Shown here: positions 22,650 through 35,100 of the stretch, in pieces
Layout: every line of letters starts with the position of its first letter
Position numbering within the stretch: the stretch's first letter is position 1
Assembly (NCBI GenBank): GCA_964035015.1
Contig: OZ035997.1
Coordinates: 18,259,866-18,323,865 of the forward strand
From: Corallium rubrum
Lineage: Eukaryota; Cnidaria; Anthozoa; Scleralcyonacea; Coralliidae
DNA: 64,000 nucleotides
Direction: 5' to 3'
Made by a program: the position numbers and the translations under genes
Notes under the pieces: model-generated
Databases searched by the model: none
Seen by the model: the letters and a program-made list of their open reading frames with translations, nothing else
What the model was told of the DNA's origin: nothing

Positions 22650-22808
22650 ATGGCGAGCAAATTTGAACTAGACGATGTTTCCAACTTGAGTTTGTTAGAC
22701 GATACTGACAGTGACGATAAGGATGTTTCTTCAGTACAAAAGAGCGGTGCCCTGTCGCTTGCTATTGATTCCGCGCAAACAAGCGCCAAAAATGTCGCTT
22801 GCTGTTGA
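22650..22808 (+). CDS. Unrecognised short acidic reading frame
   Basis: ATG at 22650 opens 52 codons starting MASKFELDDVSNLSLLDDTD and continuing acidic (SDDKDVSS). It runs into a region of three imperfect direct repeats of about 40 bp (GTCGCTTGCTATTGATTCC). The start resembles the acidic first exons of transposon-borne or host genes, but no clear donor follows. The function is unknown; it may be a relic. Confidence 0.25.
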   Translation: MASKFELDDVSNLSLLDDTDSDDKDVSSVQKSGALSLAIDSAQTSAKNVACC

Positions 22809-23169
22809 TTCCTGGCGAAGAAACGCTAAAAATGTCGTTTGCTATTGATTCCGTGTACGAACATCACAGGCAAAATATAAAGCTGTCGGAAAATCAGCTG
22901 CGCCTGCAAGCTAACTTGTTAGGGCACTAAGATATTTAGAATTCGGGATGTTTATAAGGGAATTGAGCCAAAATTACCAAGGAGCACGGACTCAAAATTC
23001 AGAAAATTGTCGTAAATTACCAAGACTACAGGGATTACTGTTGTAACCACCCCCGTAAACCCCCCCCCCCCGTACCCAATCCCGCCCTGAGTTTTATCAA
23101 TAAATAACAAAAGAAACATGACAGGAATAATTTACACCTTAATTAAAATTCACTGAGTACCTCCGTAAA

Positions 23170-26100
23170 CTAACTGGAGGTAGACTTGAGCATTTCTTGC
23201 TTCTTTTCTCTTAGTTTAGCAATCTTTCTCAGCGGCAATGAGCCAGGTCTTGTAAAACATTCCTAAATAATGAAATAGAATAGCTGCTAAACCTTTTTTC
23301 TGAATGAATTTATAACTGGTTAACCTAACTGTTTGCGTAGCCGCACCAACATGCAGTCTTATTAAATGTTTCAAAAAAATATCGTCATTTCACGAGAAAA
23401 AGGACCTATATATTTCCACCACCGTTCGCCACAGCCATTTTTGGACAAGATCCACAGTCTAGTTATATGTAAGTCAGCGGTATATAAAAACATGCACAAT
23501 CATGCCAACGTACGAAACAGAACAAGAAAACATTTGAAGAGAGAAAAATGTTTGTCAGGTAAGGTCTGAAAAAGCCTGTGGCTTACTCCAAACTATCCTT
23601 AACCTTACCATAGACATAATGTTGGCCGCTATCTTAAAACGTGATTCTTGTCGGTATACCATAAAGGCATGAAGCTGGGACACAGAACTTCCTATATACC
23701 TTCTCGAGCATAGCACTGAGAGTGAGAGCAGCCTTAAGTCAAGTACTGCAGCCATGTCCTGAAACTAATTTCTAGCTGGGCAAGGTCCAAAAACTGAATT
23801 TGCCGACCAAGGTCCTGGCGTTAAGTCTTTTTACACGAAGTCAGTAAGCTAATTTTTCAAAAGAAGGAAAGGGTGCAAAGTCTTGGAGATGTAAGGAATA
23901 AATTAACCTTCGTCTATAATGCCAGCCGCACACGAGAGCAACTAGCTGAGCTAACCGCCTCGCGAGGCCATTTGCTCAGCAAGATTCTCTGGTGTGCGAG
24001 TCGTTTTTCCTGAGAATTTGACTCGCGAGGTCAAATTCTCAGGAAAAACAACGCGCACACGAGAGAATCTTGCTGAGCAAATGGTCTCGCGAGGCGGTTA
24101 GCTCAGCTAGTTGCTCTCGTGTGCGGCTGGCTTAATGAATGCATGCATACATGGTCCAATTAGCGCATATGACTGCCTGAGCGATAAGTCACTTCTCGAC
24201 GTCACCTGACTAAAACTGCTAGAATATCCTTTCTTAGACTAATTTTCTCCCATGCATGAGCCCAAGAGACTACTGGTAGATGTTGCTTTAATAAAAAAAA
24301 CAAAAACTTGGCGAATGCTGCATGGTAGCTACAGAAAATGAATATTGAAACTAATGTAGAAAATCAGCCTACATTAAAAACTCAATAACCAAGATGTTAC
24401 TCTCTAGCTTCTGGCTCAATTTTCTAACATACAAAGAAATAAACTTGATATACTGACTTACTTGCATGAAATGATGACAGTCAATGGTTTCTGAGTTCTT
24501 TGTTATATTCTAACAATAAAAAAGATCAAACAATAACTGCCGCGCAGCAGAAACACTAGTAGCAGTAGCAGTAGCAGTAGCAGTAGTAGTAGTGGTGGTA
24601 GTGGTGGTAGTGGTGGTAGTGGTGGTAGTGGTGGTAGTGGTGGTAGTGGTGGTAGTGGTGGTAGTGGTGGTAGTGGTGGCAGTGGTGGCAGTGGTAGTAG
24701 TGGTAGTAGTGGTAGTAGTGGTAGTAGTGGTAGTAGTGGTAGTAGTGGTAGTAGTGGTAGTAGTGGTAGTAGTAGTGGTAGTAGTGGTAGTAGTGGTAGT
24801 AGTAGTGGTAGTAGTGGTAGTAGTAGTGGTAGTAGTGGTAGTAGTGGTAGTAGTGGTAGTAGTAGTGGTAGTAGTGGTAGTAGTGGTAGTAGTGGTAGTA
24901 GTGGTAGTAGTGGTAGTAGTAGTAGTGGTAGTAGTAGTGGTAGTAGTGGTAGTAGTGGTAGTAGTGGTAGTAGTGGTAGTAGTGGTAGTAGTGGTAGTAG
25001 TGGTAGTAGTGGTAGTAGTAGTGGTAGTAGTGGTAGTAGTAGTGGTAGTAGTGGTAGTAGTAGTGGTAGTAGTGGTAGTAGTAGTGGTAGTAGTGGTAGT
25101 AGTAGTGGTAGTAGTGGTAGTAATACACACGTAAAAATCTCACAGCTTGTCAACAGGATGTATTCGCAACAGGCTTGTAGCAAGGCTGTTAACAGGTTGT
25201 AACAGTGCTGTTCATTCAAGAAGCTGCTACAAGCTTGTTAGCATCAACCTGTTAACAATTTGTTAAGTGCAGAGCTGTAACAGGTTGTTGGAACAACTTG
25301 TCATCAGTCTGTTGGAGTCATCAGCCTTGTTACAAGTTGTCAACAACCTGTTACAGACATGTTAACAGACTGGGACAGCCAGTGCGAACACATCACGGTG
25401 ACAGCCTGTTGAACAGCCTTGTAACAACTTGCTTGCAGGTCTGTAACAGCTTGCGCGTTTTTACGTGTGTAGTAGTAGTAGCAGTAGTAGTAGTAGTAGT
25501 AGCAGTAGTAGTAGTAGGTATGTGATATGTAACTATACAGAAGTTCAGGAGACCCTGATCTTTGCTTTACTGTTTAAAGTGTCTGTGACATGAAAATTCC
25601 GATAGAACAAATTTGAAGCTCGTAATCTAAATACTACGCTATCCGCCTCGATTAGCACTTGCTATTTGCGAATTTAGTGTATATTTAATGTATAAATTAT
25701 GGTCAATATAATAAATAAATGAATGAATGAATAACCAATATCCAAAAAAAAATATATAAATAATGTGGCATGTACTTTTCAAGATATTAAGTGCTAAAGT
25801 TGTCTTCCTAATGTTAAAAAATATGGATAGACTGGAATTGAATATCTGGGGGAAATGACGTATGCCGTTGAATTATTAACTGCATACGTCATCTAGCACT
25901 CTAACTGATTCAAAAATGAATAAGCCATAGCAAACTTTGAGTGTTTACAGCTCAAAGATTATGCAGCAGATTAGACTGAAATTTTCAGTGAATGCTCTTG
26001 TCATGCAGACCTGCTCAAAACCGCTAAAAAGGTTTTTCGCTTCATAGACACTTTAAAGGATAACAGCGCTCCAAAAAAGAGTTACGTTCAAAATAATATT

Positions 26101-29100
26101 TACATTTATATTTAAGAAAATAGGCGCCCGTTTCAGTTCCAGAACCTGATGCAAACACGAGAAAAAATTTGAAAGTTTATGTGAAGTACTTTCGGTTATT
26201 CCCAAATTCAGTCAAGTATTTGCATCAAGCTCTACAAACACAAGATATGTGCCGCGACAATGTACAAACACGGTAACTGACCAATCACAGCGTGCATAAC
26301 ATGCAAGTTATTTAGTGGTTTTACCGCCCATAGCATATTCGTTAATCTGCTCCACTAGCACACTTACTGCGCAAATTCTGCAATTAAATACCTTGAAAGC
26401 ATCACAAAGGGCGGTAAAGTCGGAACACGCCAATAACTTCTGTTCATTAATTGACATAAGAGTAACTGCCACTCGCAAGAGAACTTTAGAACCCTCGTAA
26501 AATAAACAATCCCATATTCGAAGGACAGTCTACAGAAAGATAAACAAAAGAAATAAAAACCTGTCGAAAATTCTATATCAGATAGGTTTAATTTCAAGGT
26601 ATTGATATATTATTGACTTACTAAATCATGAACAAGTTTCGATTATTATGAATAAATAATGTACTTTCATACCATATTGCTGCACTTGTAACGCCGTGGG
26701 AAAAAAAATTTAAAGGTTCACTTTAATTTTGGCAAATAAGAATTTCAGAGTGAGACTCTAGCCTCTAGGGGTTAATACATACGCGAATGGCAAGTCAGTA
26801 TACCTCTTGGTATCACACAAATCTATCCTTGTTAGATTAATTTAAGAGTATATTTAGCAACATTGTTGTTCGATGAGATTTTGTTAAATTGTAGGGTTTC
26901 TAAAGCAGAATTTCTATCCGGTTAAAAGGTGGTTTCTTCAATGCTAACGAGAGTAATGGTGCTGTTATACGATGCGATTTTTCTTGCAACTTGCAACAAA
27001 TTCACCCATGGAAAAAAAACTCGCAAGTTGCAGGAAGGGTGTTAGACGTTCAGCAACTTTCGAACTTTGTTGCAAGTTGCAGCAAAAAGTAGAACCCATC
27101 CAACTTTTCTTGCAACTTGCTGACGGCAAAAATAACAAAATCGCAGGTTGCTACGGGGTGTTACACGGTGCGATTTTTTATGCAACCTGCAACATTCAGT
27201 GATTTATTGCAAGTTGCAAGAAAAATTGCATGGTGTAACAGTAGCTTAAAGGTTAACAAGAGCAATTGTCATTGCGATGGAATGACTAAAACATAGGCCT
27301 TATTCAAAAATGGCTGCCGAATTAAAATTATTTTATATACATAAAAATTAGGCCTTATAAACTCGTTTTCGTGCGGGAAATTCAAAAGATTTTTACTTTA
27401 AAACGACGTCATAAGGGCTTATTTATATGCACATAAAATAATTTTATTTCTGCGGCCATTTTTGAATAAAGTCTATGCATGGAACAAATTTTATGTCGTT
27501 TATTGGATAATTTGCTTATGAATTGTTTGGTAAGTTCCTGTTTTGAATTTGATAGGTTCTTGATTCTTGACCAGCCAATAGGAATCAATCACGAAATTCA
27601 AAACAGGAACTTGTCCAACGAGTTTCAATCAACTGGAACTTGTCAGGACGACTTGTTAGGAACACTTCTAGTTCTATTGCCAAGACTGGGAACGAGAAAA
27701 TAAGCGATGTTTTTGACGCCAAAGGTTTTGGTGGCTTTCTGACGACATCATGTTTGTGAAGAAAAGCATTGAGTATTCCGCAGGTAGATACATTTGTGGT
27801 GCCCTGACGTGCTAGCGGTTAGCTTGTCAGTCATTTTTCTTGTAAATTTGTGTGTAGAATTGATAGCCACAGCCACACAAAATTCATGGGCTCTGGCATT
27901 GTCGCATTGAGAATGGAAGCGATGTTTTGAGGCAAGGAATTTTGGCGGCCATTTGACAATCTACGTGAAGCGAAGCGTTCGACATGTAAACACAATTGGC
28001 TAGATCGTCAGGCAGCTTTATACTACGGTGTCTTGACAAACCAGTCACTGCCCGCGGACAACTTGTTAGGTAGCTTTATATTCTGGGTGTTTGACGAAAT
28101 CGTACGTTTTTTGTGGCACCCGTAAGCCACGCAGACACATGGGAACAAGAATATACAAGCGACATTTTTTACGCCAAACAGGGCGCCGCTCTTTTAATAG
28201 CACTTTGTCTGGTTCTTGTTGTTGTTTTGATTCAGGTGTTCATGCAGTTACAATACAGGTTCAAAACAATGAAAGATTAACTTTAGGACACTACATAAGG
28301 CAATCGCAAAGGAGACTGTTTAATAGAGGAATTGAGCCGGAATAACAGTATTTAAAGTACGAAATTTTAGGGACTTCGCCAGGTCATCGCTTAATACATT
28401 TGCTTGATCACTTGAATACAGACTTGAATGTACCAATATTTTTTTGAAATGCTTACAATAGGCATTGTTAGTAGTATAGCAACAACTAAAAATAATTAAG
28501 GCTCACCTCGGTTGGTAAGACGTCAGTATAAAGACATATGAACCATTTTGTAGTTGGAATGGCAATGTCACATCCAAGTGATTTCATGTGCTCTGCTAAC
28601 ATGGGAACCTTCAACCTACAATGAAGTTATATCAAGATGGTTATACAAGTATTCTTCCACCTAGTATATGTTTATTTAATGTGTTTAGTTTTACGCGTTA
28701 ACAAGGAAATCGTCGCGATGAAAGATGCAAATATTATACCTCAACTGCAAATTGTCCAGTGAGAGAGCTTGATTGTACCACGTGACCAGTCAATTAATCA
28801 TCGAATTATCCCTCACTTCATAGTATTAAAGTGAAATATCCCGCCACAGCGGGGTATTTTAAAATTATTTAAGTTTTTCTGGAAATATTAATATGTTTCG
28901 GTATAATATATCAATTATAGACCCTTCGCTCGGGGTATTCCACAAAAAATTACCCGAGATGAAATAACCCTCGGGTCCGCCCCCGGGATACATCATCCTG
29001 CGGAGTGATTAGAAGACAAAGAAATCCTTTGTCTTCTTCTAAATTTCCCGCTTGCATATATTTTCCCTCATCAACATGCACGGGAAAATCAGATGCAACT

Positions 29101-32100
29101 TCTCTGATCAACCGTGTAAATTTCCTGTCGGTAAGATTCTCAAAGTTTTCCTCGGCGATCATAATATTACAAACTGCGGCCCGAGGACTTTCGCAAATCT
29201 TCCCAAGGCAAAGGGGAAATTTAATCGCTAATTTCCCGAAAAGTCATGTTATTATTTATAAAAATACAATTCTAATAGTAATAAGATGTTGTTTGTATGA
29301 TAATTCTTGCTAATTCATAGTTCACGCAGGAATGTTGGTGTTCTCAAGTCAATTTCATAGTAAGTTCTATCGTCCAGATTCCTTTTTCTTTAAAGCTTCT
29401 ACACCGAGAGAAGTAGAATCCGTTCAGGCTGAATACCTCCTCGTGGTGATCTCGGGAAACGACTTGCTGCGATCAATAAGGCTTTGCTACAGTGGCGTTG
29501 TGGGAGCTGTTCACTGACAGGGGGGCTCACGTCCAAAATTTTCCCAAGAGTCCAGGACATGAACGCGAAGTTATCCAGCAAAATTTGCCTTGTTCTGTTG
29601 TTCACGCGCTAACTTATTTTATAATGAAATAGGTAGCATTACTATGAGTTATGACAAATGCCTGGCAGGATAATGTGAGTTCACTGTGGCTGACAACATG
29701 AACAAACTGGTCGAAATAAACCGATCTAGCAAGTCATTACATTATTGTAAACAATCTATTGTCAACTTATGATCAAGTTTTCCGACAACCACAAAATTTT
29801 GACGACGCCACTGCTCTGCTAAATTGAGAAGCACGATGCCCTCTATGGGAAATCCCCCCCAAAACAGTCCGCATCTCTATATTCTAGCAAGAAATATTAT
29901 TGCTCAGCACACAGCTTCGAACAGAACCATAAGACAAAAAATATTTTATACTAAGGTTGTGATACTACAGTTCATTACAGAAGTGTAGCAGAAGATTAAC
30001 CAATTAGAACGGGTGCATACTGCACGCATAAAAACGGACAAAATATTAAATAAAAAATATTGAAATTCGTAAGGGCAAAATCTTTCTAATTAGCCTTACC
30101 ATAGCAGCTCATCAAGAACGCCTTGCTCCACTTGCAGTCCTTGCATTTTTGAACCATAATAATCTACAACATAATATAAAATAACAATGTTTTAAAACGC
30201 TGAAGAATTGTGATTAATATAGTGACCAGCTTATAATTGTATCCTCCCAAATGGCAATTCGACAGCAGCGTAGATATTTGGGTGGTGTCACTAATGATTT
30301 CCCGTATTTCTTATTTTAAACTCACTCGAGTGATTGCATCAGGTTATATAAACTTAGGCCGTCAATTTCTTTTATGAAAAAGACTAAAAAATGTGCAGTG
30401 ACATCATAACCGTGTTTGCATAGCTCGATATAAACACAGTAATTGACCAATCACAACGTGCGTAAGATGCAGGAGAATAAGATGGTCGCCACGAACAGAC
30501 GGTACTTTGTCTTCAATATCAAGTGGCAAAGCGAAGTTTTCCGTATTATATATAGATTATAATTCAAGATGTATCTATAAGTGTTAGTGACAAATGGCGT
30601 ATTTTTCATGCGCCGTATAAAATATGAGAATTAAGTTCACAAAAAATACGCCGTCTGTAACCAATAAATAGGACCTACGGCAATTTCATTAAGTTCGACA
30701 GTGCCATTACATACGACGAGCGCGAGCCCAGTCGTATAATACGACTCAAGTACGGCGTTGGTGCAGACGGCGTACTATTCATGCGCCGAATAAAATGCAT
30801 ACATTAATTTACAATATGATAATACATTTTCTATCCACAATTCATGTTTGTAACATCGTTTCCAGACCTACGACTCGAGAACTGTAATTTATTCGACTTA
30901 TTAAATACGAACGAAAATACGCCGTATAACTCAACAGGAACAATTTCAGAATTTGGGTCCACTTACTCGACTATAGTAGGTATTTTATACGGCGCATGAA
31001 AAATACGCCGTTTGTCACAGACCTAAGTGTTAGTGACACAAACACATAAAAATGTCACTAAGGAGGTTTAGATCAGCCACTAAGAACTTTGACAAGAAGA
31101 TACTAACTTAATTTTTGGTTATTGAAAAAAATAAAAAAGTTGTTGGAATGCGTGGTTTCGTATATAAATGAACGCTTCATGTTCAAGCAGCTTTAACGTT
31201 CTGTAGCTCACGAAGATACTCGGTGACCCCCACTTCTCTTCAAATTTTCTTCCATTATTTGTTGCCACTAAATAGTTATTTTCTAAACGAGTTCGGTGAC
31301 CCCATTTTTTTTTGTAATTTTACTATGAACATATCATAAACTTTAATACTGAAGAGTTTCAGCAACTTTTCATTTCTGGAAGAATTACTGAGGAATTACC
31401 TTATGTTATTTTTAGATTTCACAAGGTTATCTCGCGCGTACCGCGCAACCTGACGAGCACTCGAAAATTACATTATACATGTCCTATACAAAAAAACAAT
31501 TATAATACTACACCAAGATTTTAGAAAAGATAAAACACTTTTCCGCTCAAAAGGAGTCTTGACTGTTGTCAATTCTTGAGTAAGAGAAAGTAAAACTTTT
31601 CGTAATGCAATTCTTTCTGTGACAAAACGTACTTCACGCCTATGACGCTTTCCCGCCATTTTGTTTTCCCGTAAAGTAGGTGTAAACCGCCAAGCAAAAA
31701 TCACGATAGGTGTCACATGCTATCAGTATCGTTTGATGATTGGCTATCTCGAGATCTAAAAATAACTTAAGAGGAATTAGGATGGGACTAGAACCCATTA
31801 CTATATACATTCCCTCTCTCACATTTATACTCTCTTGATATTATCTTTGTATTTGGTTGTGTCAAAATATGAGCGGAAAAGTTATCAAAAACGATTATGA
31901 TTCATACCTGGAAGCTTTTTCGTAATGAGTACGTCAAGCAGCCAAAATGCTTTCTCTTCTTCTTTAACAACAAGAAGCAGCAAGCCAATGATGTAATTAA
32001 ACCCCTTAAAACATTCAAATTATTTAAATCCAAACATCGGGTATATATAATCAGTTCCAATAATTCCTTCAGTTGTAATGTAATGTAATGTAATGTAATG

Positions 32101-35100
32101 TAATGTAATGTAATGTAATGTAATGTAATGTAATGTAATGTAATGTAATGTAATGTAATGTAACGTAACGTAATGTAATTCTCACGATCGTACTTTGAAC
32201 GAGTTTTAACGTGGTTAAATAAATTATTCTATTCTATGCTATTCTATCCTATCCTATCCTATCCTATCCTATCCTATCCTATCCTATTCTAGTGCGGTAT
32301 TTTAAAAACACCAACATCCCAACAGTAATTTTGACCTCAAGGATTTACAATTAAGTCAATCCACAGTGTGCATACTGTAGTTAAGTCAATGGGTCCCAAC
32401 CTGGAATCCACATATTGTGTGCTCACAATATGTGATAATGTGTGTATAATGCCCAAAAGACCTGGGGGTCCGTGAGGTTATAATGGGAAGTCCGCAAAGA
32501 CCTGCCCTATTGATATTTTTCCCATGGGTGTTGACCAAAGATTTTAAGTTATAATTTAATGTTTTTACTTTAAAATATAGACGACGCAAAAATGCCCTCA
32601 AAATGTAATAAATGTCCTTTCAAGACCAGCAGAAATGTGTCGCCATCGAATCTGGAGGTCCGTGAATATTTTGAACATGTCTCGAAGGGGTTCTCGGACA
32701 AAAAAGGTTGGGAACTACTGAAGTGTACTATAGACATCTTAGAGCAGTCTACCTGGCAATATCCAACACTAGGGTTGTATTGAGCATAAGCACTGAGTAC
32801 ATTAAACAGAGACTCCTTCGTGGAGGTCAAATCCTTTGCAAAATGAATATTCTCTGGAAATGTTCTATGTAAATCTAAAATGTAGAACAAATTGTTAATA
32901 AATAGCTTAAATAAGACTGCTTATAACAAAACAATCCACATACTGCAGAGAAGTGAGGTGAGGTAGTGACATAAAGTGAAGTGACGTGACGTAAAATGAC
33001 GTAAGTGGGGTGAAGTGGGAGTGAAGTGAAGTGAAGTGAAGTGAGGTAAAGTGAAGTGAGGTGAGGTAGTGAGGTAAAGTGACGTAAGTGGGGTGAAGTG
33101 GGGTGAAGTGGGGTGAAGTGGGGTGAAGTGGGGTGAAGTGGGGTGAAGTGGGGTGAAGTGGGGTGAAGTGGGGTGAAGTGGGGTGAAGTGGGGTGAAGTG
33201 GGGTGAAGTGGGGTGAAGTGGGGTGAAGTGGGGTGAAGTGGGGTGAAGTGGGGTGAAGTGGGGTGAAGTGGGGTGAAGTGGGGTGAAGTGGGGTGAAGTG
33301 GGGTGAAGTGGGGTGAAGTGGGGTGAAGTGGGGTGAAGTGGGGTGAAGTGGGGTGAAGTGGGGTGAAGTGGGGTGAAGTGGGGTGAAGTGGGGTGAAGTG
33401 GGGTGAAGTGGGGTGAAGTGGGGTGAAGTGGGGTGAAGTGGGGTGAAGTGGGGTGAAGTGGGGTGAAGTGGGGTGAAGTGGGGTGAAGTGGGGTGAAGTG
33501 GGGTGAAGTGGGTGGGTGGGGTGAAGTGGGGTGAAGTGGGGTGAAGTGGGGTGAAGTGGGGTGAAGTGAAGTGATGTGAGGTAAAGTGATGTGAGGTGAA
33601 GTAAAGTGAGGTGAGGTAAAGTGAAATGAAGTTAAGTGAAACCACATCTGATAGTAAAGATGAGATGAGGTGTAACTTGCAAGTTGAAGTGTAGGTAGAA
33701 GTGGAAATGAAAAAAACCAAACCACCTAAATGTCATAAAATAATTTCATAAGTTAAGAGATAATTCCAGTAAGTTCATTTACCAGTTTTTATACTTTCTA
33801 GGACTTGAGAATCTTTTGGGCTGTCAAGCATCCTCTTATAAACGCCCTCGCCATGTTTTAATCTCTTTCTAGCTCCACTTACATCAAACCACACCTAAGA
33901 TACAGTGAGGCATTTTTAATCTACAGTACAATGACAAGTACATACTTCATTCATTGTGACCATTTATGCCCCGTTCACACTTTACCGGATAGGTTTTCGT
34001 GCCGGTACGACTCGGCACGAAACGACAAATAATTATGCCGTATGATAGATACAACCAATCACCACGCTCTATTCTATTAATTTACTTCCGAAACGATTTC
34101 GAACTCCGTTCACACGGGAGCTGAAACGGCACAAAAAGCTACCGATGAAAGATACAGCTCTTTCGAGATCGGAGCGGCGGAAATTGTGCCGGAACAGGCG
34201 TTTTGGGTGTGTGTGTACAGAAGGCCTATCCAGTATGGTTTTCGTGCCAGCACAAAAGCTATCCGGTATAGAGTGAAGGGGGCCTTATTCAGGCTTGTTT
34301 TTCATTATCAAAAGTAACATACACATATGCAGTAATACCTACAATTATATTTTAATGTCATCAGCATAGACGTCACTACGGAGTCACATGAGATGCGCGC
34401 ACGTGCATTACCAAGGTAGTCTTTAAAGTGAGTGTGAGCAGGAGTCTGGAACGAAGGAGTACAGTACCAGGGAGGTGGGTCTGGTCATGACTCCTTCATT
34501 CCTGGCTGATATCACGCTAGAATTTCAATCAAACATCAACTTGAAGTCTCGTTTAATTACTCGGGCTACTATTGGGAGAGGTTTCGGCTACGAGTCTGCG
34601 ACACAAAATTGCATTTTTGCACAATTTACTTCCGCTACTATATTCATGCTTCCGGTGAGTTGTTAGCCGTGTGGCTGAGTGAGGCCATGAGGCACGTTGT
34701 AAGTTCTTTTCTCCTTTTGCTTTTGGAGTTGGACAAAAAGTTGAACAGCTTTGCCTTTTAATTACGGTGTTCTTGCACGTAGTTGGTAGATCAAATTCAT
34801 TAATAATTCATGAAGAAAATTCAAAATAAATTGTTTAATCAACATCTGTAAATCGCATACAGATTCGTCGTGATTTACATAAACTTTTTCCTCAATTTAC
34901 TTAGCTAAAATCACTGCAGCTCGCCTTGTAAATCACATACAGATCAGCTGCTCATGCTTTATCTATTACTTACAGAATGCTTACAATTGTCTCCAAACTG
35001 TGTGTATATATTGTCTTAACTCTGAAGACCGTGCATTGACTATCTGAAGAATGCACATGCATTGAGTATCTGAAGAATGCACATGCATTGAGTATCTGAA

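Noticed and set aside
24503-25219. Frames of up to 238 codons of Leu/Pro, Thr, Tyr/His or Val
   Set aside because: Translations of the GTA/GTG trinucleotide array in different phases; no flanking coding sequence joins them.
32875-33725. 281- and 272-codon minus-strand frames
   Set aside because: Translations of the 10-bp GTGGGGTGAA satellite.
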